Counted from the first letter of the stretch, positions 25,249 to 33,161 are shown. The stretch: 64,000 bases of DNA from Bradyrhizobium sp. SZCCT0231 (GCF_018130245.1 NZ_JAFCKP010000013.1:1-64000), one strand, 5' to 3'. Numbers and translations: made by a program. The notes: generated by a model from the sequence alone, not told the origin.

Positions 25249-25566
25249 TCAATCCGGCGCGGTCTGCGCCCGTGGAGTTTGTGCAAGGGCCTGCGCCGGC
25301 TTTGTTGGCGCCGGAAAACGTTCGGCCTTGGCGAGGTCGCCGTGCAGCGACGAGGGCGTCGCGTGCAGCGCAAACGCGATCGCGATCTGCGTTCTGTTCT
25401 GAAGCCGGTACTTGCGCATGATGTTGCCGATGTGCGCCCGCACCGTGTTCTCCGAGATCTTGAGCTCGTAGGCGATGTTCTTGTTCTGCATTCCCCTCGC
25501 GATCAGCATCATCAGCTCCCGCTCGCGCGGTGTCGCTGCGATCAAATCTTTTGGATCCGAGCTCAT
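25249..25566 (-). CDS. LuxR-type HTH protein without receiver domain
   Basis: This 105-residue protein is essentially a LuxR/GerE DNA-binding domain: LIAATPRERELMMLIARGM, NKNIAYELKISENTVRAHI and the closing helix NIMRKYRLQNRTQIAIAFA (about residues 8-70). A Pro/Ala/Gln-rich tail follows. There is no receiver or ligand domain, so control is probably at the level of its own synthesis. The ATG at 25566 follows GGGAGG. It lies 50 bases downstream of the ABC permease gene on the same strand and may be its last cistron. Confidence 0.78.
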   Translation of the reverse strand: MSSDPKDLIAATPRERELMMLIARGMQNKNIAYELKISENTVRAHIGNIMRKYRLQNRTQIAIAFALHATPSSLHGDLAKAERFPAPTKPAQALAQTPRAQTAPD

Positions 25567-25615
25567 GGCTAATGCCTCCCTGGCCTTTGCTTGATGCGAA
25601 CATCCCAGCATGTTC

Positions 25616-26839
25616 TCACTCCGTCTTGAGCGCCTCGATCGGGCTCAGCTTGGACGCCTTGTGAGCGGGATAAAAACCAAAGATGAGGCCGGTCGCGATC
25701 GAGAAGACGAGAGAGAGGCCGATCGCCTGGCCGTCGATCGAGGTGATCCACCCGGCCATGCGGGCGACCGTCATCGAGAGCGTGACGCCGCCGGCGACGC
25801 CGATGGCGCCGCCGAGCAGGCAGAGGACGAGCGCTTCGCAGAGAAACTGGAGACGGATGTCCCGCATCCGCCCGCCGAGCGCGCGGCGGATGCCGATCTC
25901 CCGCGTGCGCTCGGTGACCGACACGATCATGACGTTCATGATGCTGATGCCGCCGACGAGCAGCGAGACCGAGGCGATGGCGACGAGCAGCAACGCCACG
26001 GTGCGGATCGCGCCCTGCTGCGCTTCCATGGCGGCTGCCGGGTCCTGGACCTTGAAGTCGTCCTCCTGGCCGGCGGGGATGCGGTGGCGCTGCCGCAGCA
26101 GGTTCTCGATCTCCGCCCGCGCTCCCGCCATCTGGCCGTCCGCGGCCACCTTGGCGATGATGTAGGCGACCGAGTCGCGGTTGATGTTGCTCGCGCTGCC
26201 GAGGAAGCGCAGCTTGGCCGTGGTGAGCGGCACGAACGCGACATCGTCCTGCGCCGGGCCCTTGCGATCGAGCACGCCGACCACCTCGAGCGGCACCTTC
26301 ATAATCCTGATCTGCGCGCCGATCGGGTCGTCGCCGGACGCGAACAGCTCGCGCGCGACGGTGCTTCCGAGGATCACGACCTTGCCGGCGCCGGACTCCT
26401 CGGTGGCGGAGAAAGAGCGCCCGGCCGCAAGCTGCCAGTCGCGCACCAAGAAGTGTCCCGATGTCGTGCCGTTGATCGTCGTATTCCAATTCTTGCCTTC
26501 GTGGATGACTTGCGCCGTCCCGGCGATGGAGCCGGCCGCGGCCTGGATTTCCGGAATCTGCTCGAGAATGGCCTGCACGTCGCTCTCGGTCATCGTCAGC
26601 TTGCTGCCGTCCTTGAGGCGCACGCCGCCCTGGTAGACTGCGCCCGGTGTGATCATCAGCACATTGGCGCCGATCGAGCGGATCTGTTCCTGCAGGCGAA
26701 GCTGTGCGCCGGAGCCGATCGCGAACACGGTGACGATGGAGGCGACGCCGATCACGATGCCGAGCATGGTGAGGAAGCTGCGCAGCGGGTTGAGGCGCAG
26801 GGCGTGCAGGGCGATCTGAAACCCCTGGAGCATCGTCAT
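25616..26839 (-). CDS. MacB-like ABC transporter permease
   Basis: This 407-residue inner-membrane protein has the MacB/LolE plan. One N-terminal transmembrane helix (ALRLNPLRSFLTMLGIVIGV, about 11-30) is followed by a large periplasmic domain (about 50-270) and three C-terminal helices with FtsX-type motifs (ASVSLLVGGISIMNVMIVSV, REIGIRRALGGR). The ATPase is encoded separately and its stop overlaps this start by 4 bases. With the adaptor it would form a tripartite pump that moves substrates from the periplasm through an outer-membrane channel; no TolC-like gene is nearby. Confidence 0.88.
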   Translation of the reverse strand: MTMLQGFQIALHALRLNPLRSFLTMLGIVIGVASIVTVFAIGSGAQLRLQEQIRSIGANVLMITPGAVYQGGVRLKDGSKLTMTESDVQAILEQIPEIQAAAGSIAGTAQVIHEGKNWNTTINGTTSGHFLVRDWQLAAGRSFSATEESGAGKVVILGSTVARELFASGDDPIGAQIRIMKVPLEVVGVLDRKGPAQDDVAFVPLTTAKLRFLGSASNINRDSVAYIIAKVAADGQMAGARAEIENLLRQRHRIPAGQEDDFKVQDPAAAMEAQQGAIRTVALLLVAIASVSLLVGGISIMNVMIVSVTERTREIGIRRALGGRMRDIRLQFLCEALVLCLLGGAIGVAGGVTLSMTVARMAGWITSIDGQAIGLSLVFSIATGLIFGFYPAHKASKLSPIEALKTE

Positions 26840-27558
26840 GACGTAGCACTCCGTCTCGGCAGCAGCTGCGTCACCGTCTCGTCGCTGACGAGCTCGCCGT
26901 CATGCAGGTGGATCGTGCGCCGGCATTGCGTCGCGATGCCGGGATCATGCGTGATCATCACGACGGTCTGGCCGGTCCGGTTGAGGGCTGCGAACAACGC
27001 CAGGATCTCGGCGCCGGTGCGGCTGTCGAGCGCGCCGGTCGGCTCGTCGGCGAGCACGATCAGCGGGGAGGCGATCAGTGCGCGCGCGATGGCAACGCGC
27101 TGCTGCTCGCCGCCGGAGAGCTGCCGCGGGAAGTGACGGGCCCGGTGCAGCATGCCGACGGCCTGAAGGCTCGCTTCCGCGCGCGCCAGACGTTCCTTGC
27201 GACTGATGCCGCAATAGACCAGCGGCAATGCGACGTTCTCGATCGCGTCGTGGCGCGCAAGCAGGTTGTAGGACTGGAACACGAAGCCGATGCTGCGGGC
27301 GCGCAAAGCCGACCGGCGATCTTCCGAGAGATCGGCGACGTCGGCCCCCTGGAGGTAGACCGCGCCCTCGCTCGGCAGGTCGAGCAGCCCGATCATGTTC
27401 ATCAGCGTCGACTTGCCGGAGCCGGACGGCCCCATCACGGCGACGATCTCGCCTTGCGCGATGTCGAAGCTGACATTGCGCACCGCGGCCACCGCGACTC
27501 CCTCGGTGCGATAGGTCCTGCTCACCGACTGGAGGCTGATGAGGGGCGAGGCGGTCAT
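26836..27558 (-). CDS. MacB-like ABC transporter ATPase
   Basis: This 240-residue ATPase has Walker A GPSGSGKST at about 43-51, the Q-loop in FVFQSYNLL, signature LSGGEQQRVAIARAL, Walker B IVLADEPTGALDS and the H-loop in VMITHD. It belongs to the LolD/MacB/FtsE type of lipid or peptide exporters. Four-base overlaps at both ends (ATGA) with the adaptor and permease genes indicate tight translational coupling. The ATG at 27558 fits the family start; the upstream extension is the adaptor gene in another frame. Confidence 0.9.
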   Translation of the reverse strand: MTASPLISLQSVSRTYRTEGVAVAAVRNVSFDIAQGEIVAVMGPSGSGKSTLMNMIGLLDLPSEGAVYLQGADVADLSEDRRSALRARSIGFVFQSYNLLARHDAIENVALPLVYCGISRKERLARAEASLQAVGMLHRARHFPRQLSGGEQQRVAIARALIASPLIVLADEPTGALDSRTGAEILALFAALNRTGQTVVMITHDPGIATQCRRTIHLHDGELVSDETVTQLLPRRSATS

Positions 27559-28982
27559 GACCCGAACCTGATTCCGAGAATTTCGATGCCGGACGGACGG
27601 ATGGCCTGGCCGACGGCGACTTCGCTGCCCTCGACGAGGTCTCCGCTCCGGAGCGCAACCTGCTCGGTGCCGGCGGCGCCGACCGTCACGGCGACGCGCT
27701 GGAGCGCGCCGCTTGCGGTGCGCACCCACACGCCGCTGCGTGCCGTAGTATCCGGCCGCGTACCGGCCGGCTGGAAACGCAGCGCGGCGAGCGGCACTTT
27801 CAGTACGTCGTCCTGGCGCTCGATGACGACCCTCACCAGGGCGGTCATGCCCGGCAGCAGCGCGCCGTCGAGATTGGAGGTCGCTAGCACCACGGTGTAG
27901 GTGACGACGTGCTGCTGGGTCTGCGGCGCCTTGCGCACCTGGCGCACGACCGCCTCGAAGCGGCGGTCCGGATAGGCATCGACGGTGAAATGCGCGCGCT
28001 GCCCGGGAGCGATGCGACCGATGTCGGCTTCATCGACCTGCGCATGAATCTCCATGTCTTCGAGGCGGTGGGCGACCACGAAGGTGGTGCGCGATTCCAG
28101 CCCGACCGCGAGCGTCTGGCCCTCGTTGACGAACCTGCCGACGACGACCCCGTCGATCGGCGAGCGGATCACGGTGCGGTCGAGATCGGCCTGGGCCGCG
28201 GCGAGAACGGCCGCCTTTTCGGGCACTGCCATGCGTGCCTGTTGCAGCTCCGCCTCGATCCGGCGGACGTCGGCCTGAGCGCCGTCGACCGAGTAGGAGT
28301 TGAGCGACATCATGACCTCGGCTTCGCGTTCCTGGGCGAGGCGGGCGGTGAACTCGGTCTGCGCGTCGTCGACCGCCGTCGTCGCCACCACGTTCTGCGA
28401 CTGCAGCGCCAGCTTCCGCTGTAGCGTCTTCTGCGCCGAGGACTTCACCGCCTGCGCGCTTTCGAGCTTGGCGACGAGCACGTCGCGGCTGCCCCGCGCG
28501 TTTTGCAGATCGATCCTGGCGCGATCGAGCTTGGCCCTGGCGATGTCGACCAGGGCATTGGCGACGGCGAGCGAGGCCCTGGCTTCGTCGACCTTGGCCG
28601 CGAAGCTGCGCGGATCGATCAGGGCGAGCGGCTGATCCTTGGCGACGGTGTCGTTGAAGTCGACATAGACCCGGGCGAGCTGCCCGGACAATTGGGATCC
28701 CACCTCGATCGTCTTGACCGGCTGCAGGGCGCCGGTGACGGTGACGGTCTGCTCGATGCTGCCGCGCTGGATCGCGGCATATCGGAACACCGGCGCGTCC
28801 GACCCGAAGGTCGATGGCTCGCGGCCGCCGGGCACGAGCAGCCGCCTGGTCTGGTCATAGGCGTGAGCCGCCGTGTCTGCCGCGCTTCCGGCGGCGCCGG
28901 CGATGACGGCAGGCCCTGCGGCGTAGATCGCAGCGAGGCCGCATGCAGTTCCGAACAAGGCAATTGCTGGTACAAATCGCAT
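27555..28982 (-). CDS. MacA-like periplasmic adaptor (membrane fusion protein)
   Basis: This 475-residue protein has an N-terminal hydrophobic segment (VPAIALFGTACGLAAIYAAG) that anchors or exports it. A lipoyl half-motif GSQLSGQLARVYVDFND lies near residue 95, then a long coiled coil rich in Ala/Arg/Gln (about 130-265), and the second lipoyl part VIRSPIDGVVVGRFVNEGQ. Beta-barrel and membrane-proximal domains end the chain. It would bridge the MacB-like permease to an outer-membrane channel. It is the first gene of the operon and is divergent from the response regulator at 29582. Confidence 0.88.
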   Translation of the reverse strand: MRFVPAIALFGTACGLAAIYAAGPAVIAGAAGSAADTAAHAYDQTRRLLVPGGREPSTFGSDAPVFRYAAIQRGSIEQTVTVTGALQPVKTIEVGSQLSGQLARVYVDFNDTVAKDQPLALIDPRSFAAKVDEARASLAVANALVDIARAKLDRARIDLQNARGSRDVLVAKLESAQAVKSSAQKTLQRKLALQSQNVVATTAVDDAQTEFTARLAQEREAEVMMSLNSYSVDGAQADVRRIEAELQQARMAVPEKAAVLAAAQADLDRTVIRSPIDGVVVGRFVNEGQTLAVGLESRTTFVVAHRLEDMEIHAQVDEADIGRIAPGQRAHFTVDAYPDRRFEAVVRQVRKAPQTQQHVVTYTVVLATSNLDGALLPGMTALVRVVIERQDDVLKVPLAALRFQPAGTRPDTTARSGVWVRTASGALQRVAVTVGAAGTEQVALRSGDLVEGSEVAVGQAIRPSGIEILGIRFGS

Positions 28983-29581
28983 ATCAAAACCCGCCTGGTT
29001 GAAATGGCTTCGCTGGCGGCAGGAAAAAATGGCAAGCTCGCTATGGTTGTAAATTATCTAAGGTAGTATCGATCATCAGTATGTCGTTCTCGCCGGGGCG
29101 ACGGTCGGGAGTGCAGCATCATCCAGAAGTAAAGTCCGCGGGTGCGACGTTTCGTGATTTGCCGAAAATGCATACCCGTCGTATCGATACGACGCGCGCG
29201 GTATCGAACTCGATAGCTGACTGACCGTCTGGTATGATCCGGCTGAAGCTGCCGGTGGCCGGCGTTCAAGCCGGCACATGGGTAGCAATGCCATGACGCA
29301 GTTGGCGACGCTGCGGCCGCGATACCGGATCGTCACATTCGCGATAGCGCCCCTCGCAGTGATGCCGCCTGTGACCAGGCGGGAATCCCTCCAATCACGA
29401 AGTCCGATATGTGAACGCCTTCACTCGTCTCCAGCGCGTGTTGGCCCTATGACATCGAACCGGCGGACCGATGCGCCTCGTTCGATCTTCGCGATTCACC
29501 CAAGCACCTTGATCTTGCTTGCAAGACGAATGAATAGCTCGTTGCCTTTTCATCGAGCCCCGAGCCGGGGAGCCCGTTGCC
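28983..29581. promoter_or_regulatory. 599-base divergent control region with palindromes
   Basis: No gene is seen. The region separates the exporter operon from the FixJ-type regulator, is distinctly AT-richer than its flanks, and contains a perfect 18-bp palindrome and a second 14-bp palindrome that share a TATCGA core. GTATCGATC occurs again near 29066, close to the adaptor gene's start. Confidence 0.55.
29177..29194. promoter_or_regulatory. Perfect 18-bp palindrome, likely operator
   Basis: CGTCGTATCGATACGACG is self-complementary over all 18 bases. Eight bases further on, TATCGAACTCGATA (29202-29215) repeats the TATCGA half-site in inverted form. A dimeric regulator, possibly the neighbouring LuxR/FixJ-type proteins, could bind here. 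Confidence 0.55.
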
Positions 29582-30220
29582 ATGAGTTCAGGTCAAGCCA
29601 CAGTTTATGTCGTTGACGACGAAGTCCAGATTCGAACCGCGATCGGAAGTCTCTGCGAGGAGACCGGGCATCAGGTGAAGTTGTTTGCGTCGACCGACGA
29701 GTTCCTCGCGGAGACCATTTCCGGCGGGCCGTCGTGCCTCGTGCTCGACGTGCGATTTCCCGGCACGTCACCGAACGGCCTCGAGCTTCAGCGCCGCCTC
29801 GCCGAGACGGGCGTGCCCATTCCGATCGTCTTCATCAGCGGCCATTCCGACGTCCGCGTCTCGGTCGAGGCCATGAAGCGCGGCGCGGTCGAGTTTCTGC
29901 CGAAACCCTTTCGCGAGCAGGAGATCCTCGACGCGATCAGGCATGGCATCGAGCGCGACCGCAGGCGGCTGGTGCACGAAGATACCGTGCGCGAAGCCCG
30001 CCAGCGCGTCGAGACGCTGACGGCGAGAGAGCGCGAGATCATGCTGCTGATGGTCGAAGGGCTCGTCGCCAAGCAGATCGCGGCGAGACTTGGCGTGAGC
30101 GAAGTGACGGTGAAGGTTCATCGCGCCAGGATGATGCGAAAGCTGGAGCTGCGTACGCCGATCGAGGTGGTGCGGCTGATCGACAGCATAGGGCGCGGAA
30201 CGGAGACGACGCGAGCCTGA
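29582..30220 (+). CDS. FixJ/NarL-type response regulator
   Basis: This 212-residue protein has a receiver domain (about 6-125) with phospho-acceptor Asp56 in SCLVLDVRFPG, acidic pocket VDDE at 11-14 and Lys in FLPKPFRE. A LuxR-type helix-turn-helix follows (about 145-205; TAREREIMLLMVEGLVAKQI and SEVTVKVHRARMMRKL). The arrangement is that of FixJ. No histidine kinase gene is adjacent. It sits directly upstream of the curlin-like genes and divergent from the exporter operon, so either could be its target. The ATG follows GGGAGCCCGTTGCC. Confidence 0.85.
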   Translation: MSSGQATVYVVDDEVQIRTAIGSLCEETGHQVKLFASTDEFLAETISGGPSCLVLDVRFPGTSPNGLELQRRLAETGVPIPIVFISGHSDVRVSVEAMKRGAVEFLPKPFREQEILDAIRHGIERDRRRLVHEDTVREARQRVETLTAREREIMLLMVEGLVAKQIAARLGVSEVTVKVHRARMMRKLELRTPIEVVRLIDSIGRGTETTRA

Positions 30221-30248
30221 GCCTTCACGTGCCGGCATTTCGCGCAGC

Positions 30249-30266
30249 GTCTAGTCCGTCGCGACT
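30249..30266. promoter_or_regulatory. Inverted repeat upstream of the curlin-like cluster
   Basis: CTAGTC and GACTAG form a perfect dyad with a 6-base spacer, 29 bases after the response regulator stop and about 120 bases before the first curlin-like gene. No T-run follows, so an operator is more likely than a terminator. Confidence 0.45.
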
Positions 30267-30386
30267 AGCATGAACTGCAGTCTGTCGCACCGAGCGCGAT
30301 CGGTTCAAAGTCATCCCTGCGATGTCGGCCTCTTCCAAGACGGCATCTGAACCTCGTCAGACAACTTTGCTAGAAAGGGATTCTCC

Positions 30387-30779
30387 ATGCGCAAATTGTT
30401 TTTTGCTTCCGTTGCCGTGCTTGCCCTGTCCTCCGCAGCGCAGGCTGCCAACACCTCGACCGTTCTGCAGATTGGCGTCGTGAACGGATCTTCGGTGAAC
30501 CAGCAGGGTACCGTGAATGACTCCTCGACCACCGCCCAGTTCGGTATCCTGAACAACGCCAGCACGATGCAGGGCACGACCACTCCGTCCCTCAACAACG
30601 GCAGCTCGGTAATCCAGGTCGGCGCCTCCAACACTGCCACCACCGGCCAGGTCGCCCTCTTCAACAACACGAGCTCGATCACGCAGCAGTCGATCGGCGG
30701 TCCGCCGAGCAACAGCGCAGCGGTCGGACAGCTTTCCATCATCTTCGGTGCGAACTCGAGCACCGTCGTTCAGCACTAA
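30387..30779 (+). CDS. Curlin-repeat protein 1 (amyloid subunit-like)
   Basis: This 130-residue protein has a signal peptide with cleavage after AQA (residue 20). The mature chain is rich in Ser, Thr, Asn, Gln and Gly, with Q-x-G-x-x-N units starting at Gln28, Gln39/40, Gln51 and Gln77 and further Gln at 62, 88, 100 and 115. This 11-12 residue spacing is that of CsgA/CsgB repeats, which stack as beta-solenoid amyloid outside the cell. It ends NSSTVVQH. AAAGGGA precedes the ATG. It is first of five tandem genes. Confidence 0.78.
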   Translation: MRKLFFASVAVLALSSAAQAANTSTVLQIGVVNGSSVNQQGTVNDSSTTAQFGILNNASTMQGTTTPSLNNGSSVIQVGASNTATTGQVALFNNTSSITQQSIGGPPSNSAAVGQLSIIFGANSSTVVQH

Positions 30780-30913
30780 GTCAGCCCCGTGTCGGCCCGG
30801 GCGCGTCCATCGAGCGGCGCGTCCGGGCGATACTCGACGGCCATGTTCGAAATGACCGCGATCAGGTCGCCTGAAGGGGCGGCAGATCGTTGATACCTTG
30901 CGGAGGAAATCAC

Positions 30914-31306
30914 ATGCGCATCAAATTTCTCGTCACGACAGTCGTCATGCTGAGCGCGCTGACTGCTGTCGATGCCCAGGCCGCCAACTCGGTGAGCGTG
31001 TTGCAGTTCGGCGCGACCAATACGTCCACCACCAGCCAGAGCGGTGCGACCAACAATACCGCGACGGTCCTGCAATTCGGAGCGACCAACCAAGCGACGG
31101 CCGTGCAGATGGGCGGGCTTGCCTCTCTCAACTCATTGACGATCGGGCAGGGCGGCACCACGGCAACTGCGTCGAATACGGCGGTCGGCGGCCAGGTCGG
31201 CGGTTCCAATACGAGCCTGATCGGGCAGATCGGCGCGAGCAACTCGGCTGCATTGGCTCAGCTCGGAATTCTGAACTCATCTACGATTTTGCAGCAGGCT
31301 CCTTGA
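30914..31306 (+). CDS. Curlin-repeat protein 2 (amyloid subunit-like)
   Basis: This 130-residue protein starts at the ATG at 30914 after TGCGGAGGAAATCAC; its signal peptide ends at AQA (residue 23). Repeats VLQFGATN, TSQSGATN, VLQFGATN, GQVGGSN, GQIGASN and AQLGILN place Gln at 31, 42, 54, 65, 79, 94, 105, 116 and 127. The repeat is the cleanest match here to the curlin consensus Q-x-G-x-x-N-x-A/S. The tail NSSTILQQAP resembles those of proteins 1 and 3. It is probably an extracellular fibre subunit. Confidence 0.8.
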   Translation: MRIKFLVTTVVMLSALTAVDAQAANSVSVLQFGATNTSTTSQSGATNNTATVLQFGATNQATAVQMGGLASLNSLTIGQGGTTATASNTAVGGQVGGSNTSLIGQIGASNSAALAQLGILNSSTILQQAP

Positions 31307-31338
31307 TTGCGGGTCCATTTTGGTAAGCGAGGCAGGTC

Positions 31339-31749
31339 ATGAGATGTTTTTCAGGCGTCGCCATTGGCGCATTTCTCACGCTGTATTGCGCAGGCATCGG
31401 ATCGGCCGGTGCGCAGACCGCTGATATCAAGACCATCGTGTCGGTCGGCGGCCCTCCGGTGGTATTGAATCAGAACAGCCAGCTCAACATGGCGGGCGTG
31501 TTCATGATCGGCGGCAGCACCAGTGCGACCGTCACCCAGAACGGCACCAACAACGCTACCGGAATCCTGCAATTCGGTGGAACGACGACGTCGTTGGTTG
31601 GGCAGACGGGCTCAAGCAACCTTGCGTTCGTCGGCCAGGCCGGTCAGTCGGCGAGCAGTGTGTTGTCGCAGCTCGGTGCCATGAATACCGGTGCTATCGC
31701 CCAGTTTGGCATGATCAACTCGTCCACGGTTGTTCAACATAGCCCGTAG
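31339..31749 (+). CDS. Curlin-repeat protein 3 (amyloid subunit-like)
   Basis: This 136-residue protein has a signal peptide (cleavage near GAQ, residue 26) and a non-repetitive stretch to about residue 60. Then follows an exactly periodic part with Gln at 67, 78, 89, 100, 111, 122 and 133. Units include TQNGTNN, GQTGSSN, SQLGAMN and AQFGMIN. The tail NSSTVVQHSP is shared with protein 1. GAGGCAGGTC precedes the ATG, 32 bases after the preceding stop. Its longer non-repeat head may mark a nucleator or capping role, as an inference. Confidence 0.8.
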   Translation: MRCFSGVAIGAFLTLYCAGIGSAGAQTADIKTIVSVGGPPVVLNQNSQLNMAGVFMIGGSTSATVTQNGTNNATGILQFGGTTTSLVGQTGSSNLAFVGQAGQSASSVLSQLGAMNTGAIAQFGMINSSTVVQHSP

Positions 31750-31796
31750 GACGGCTGCCGGTTCACTGGCGTCGGGCATGCCAAAGGGGGAAGACG

Positions 31797-32246
31797 ATGA
31801 GGTATGGCAAGCAGCTCTTGGTGCTGGCAGCGTTGCTCGCCGCGATCGGTGCGGCGAGGCAGGCGTCGGCCGCATCCGTCCACCGCAGCATGACGAACCG
31901 GAACGTCAGCATCGAGACGATCGTGCAATTCGGCAGCGACGTTCAGCCTGTCACGATCGAGGAGAACAGCCGGATCAATATCGCCCGGGTGATCCAGATC
32001 GGCGGAACGGGAACGGTGGACGCGACCATCATCCAGAACGGCACGCGCAACTATGCCAACGTGATCCAGGTCGGCGGCACCACCAATGCGGCGGTCGGTC
32101 AGTCCGGCCTCAGCAACACTGCCGAGATCACCCAGATCGGCAATTCCACCAATGCGCTCCTGCTTCAGATCGGCGACATGAACACGGGAGCAGTAAGGCA
32201 GTTCGGACGTTTCAACTGGCTGGCGATCTTCCAATTCGGCAGATGA
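31797..32246 (+). CDS. Curlin-repeat protein 4 (amyloid subunit-like)
   Basis: This 149-residue protein has a signal peptide ending near ASA (residue 25), and a head segment (27-66) that contains IVQFGSDVQPVTIEENSRIN. An exactly periodic part follows with Gln at 80, 91, 102, 113, 124, 135 and 146. Units include IQNGTRN, GQSGLSN, LQIGDMN and RQFGRFN, and the chain ends FQFGR. The more hydrophobic and basic last repeats resemble CsgB, the nucleating subunit, more than CsgA. GGGGGAAGACG precedes the ATG. Confidence 0.8.
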   Translation: MRYGKQLLVLAALLAAIGAARQASAASVHRSMTNRNVSIETIVQFGSDVQPVTIEENSRINIARVIQIGGTGTVDATIIQNGTRNYANVIQVGGTTNAAVGQSGLSNTAEITQIGNSTNALLLQIGDMNTGAVRQFGRFNWLAIFQFGR

Positions 32247-32258
32247 TGGAGGTGTGAC

Positions 32259-32543
32259 ATGAGATTGCTCCTACTCGCATCTGGAATAGGAATCATGAGC
32301 GTGATCGCAGCGGCGCCGGCCGGTGCTGCCGACGGTCACACCACGGTGGTGCAGGACGAGAACGGGACTTCGGTCATCACGCAGAGCGGCGATCCGGCGC
32401 AGGCCGAGGTCAGGGTCGAGAAGGAGCCCGGGCGCACGACGGTCTATCGCCGCAGCGGCGGAAACACCGCCATCGTGACCCAGGGCACCGGAGCTTCGCC
32501 GGACATGCTCGAGTGGCTGCGTAAGCAGCTGCAGGAGCATTGA
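32259..32543 (+). CDS. Small secreted protein closing the curlin-like cluster
   Basis: This 94-residue protein has a signal peptide (cleavage near AGA, residue 23). It keeps only traces of the repeat: TVVQDENG, SVITQSGDP and AIVTQGTG. Its centre is charged (VRVEKEPGRTTVYRRSG) and it ends in an amphipathic helix-like MLEWLRKQLQEH. It starts 12 bases after gene 4 with GGAGGTGTGAC upstream, so it is cotranscribed. It may be a divergent subunit or a periplasmic helper of the others; no family is recognised. Confidence 0.7.
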   Translation: MRLLLLASGIGIMSVIAAAPAGAADGHTTVVQDENGTSVITQSGDPAQAEVRVEKEPGRTTVYRRSGGNTAIVTQGTGASPDMLEWLRKQLQEH

Positions 32544-32550
32544 CACGGAA

Positions 32551-32586
32551 AAGGCCCGCCGCCCTCGCAAGGACGACGGGCCTTGT
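32551..32586 (+). terminator. Terminator of the curlin-like cluster
   Basis: AAGGCCCG and CGGGCCTT form the stem, with a GC-rich 18-base interior, directly after the fifth gene and before the convergent gene at 32598. The T-run is short (TTGTT). Confidence 0.6.
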
Positions 32587-32597
32587 TGCAGGTGAGG

Positions 32598-32876
32598 CTA
32601 CCAGCGATATCTGCCGGTCAGCGTGCCGTTGTTGTTGCCGCCAGGGCCGACATCGCCCTGCGTCGAGCTCGGGGTTGGATGGTTGGTGCCGTTGAACGCG
32701 CCGTAGGGCCCCGCGACGTCAGGATAGTACGCCCGCGGTTGAACCGGTTCGTAAGGGGCCGTGCGGTCCCAGCCCGCGCGCGGTCCGTTCCAGTCGTAGC
32801 CCTGCGCCGAGGCGGCCGCGGTGCCCGCGACGAGCGATGCCGCGATCAGGCAGAGGAGTTTCGACTTGGTCTGCAT
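32598..32876 (-). CDS. Small secreted protein of unknown function
   Basis: This 92-residue protein has a signal peptide (MQTKSKLLCLIAASLVAGTA, cleavage near ASA) and a short mature part rich in Pro, Gly, Tyr and Asn (YDWNGPRAGWDR, GDVGPGGNNNGTLTGRY). The ATG at 32876 is preceded by AAGGAGCATCTCC. It converges on the curlin-like cluster. Similar proteins are common in Bradyrhizobium without assigned function. Confidence 0.65.
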   Translation of the reverse strand: MQTKSKLLCLIAASLVAGTAAASAQGYDWNGPRAGWDRTAPYEPVQPRAYYPDVAGPYGAFNGTNHPTPSSTQGDVGPGGNNNGTLTGRYRW

Positions 32877-33161
32877 TGGAGATGCTCCTTGCTTGTGTCG
32901 GGGCCAACGGTTGCAATGCGGGAGCGTTCCGGACCCATGGGCCGGCCAGCGATCAACTCCGATCACCTGGATATGAGGCGCGTGCCGCGGAACGAAGTGG
33001 CTGGGATGAGACGCGAATTCCGGGCGTTCTGCCGCACCCGGTTCCCAGTTAACCCCGTGCCTTAACCAACAATTAATTATACGTTTGCGGGTGGGCGACA
33101 GCCCGGCCTAGCCTCTCGCGGGGAGCCGCTATCGCAAAGCCAAACGAGTGTGGTGCGTATC

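Noticed and set aside
30387-32246. Repetitive DNA in the curlin-like genes as a CRISPR or satellite
   Set aside because: The repetition is at protein level with diverged codons, in frame, behind signal peptides and good ribosome-binding sites.
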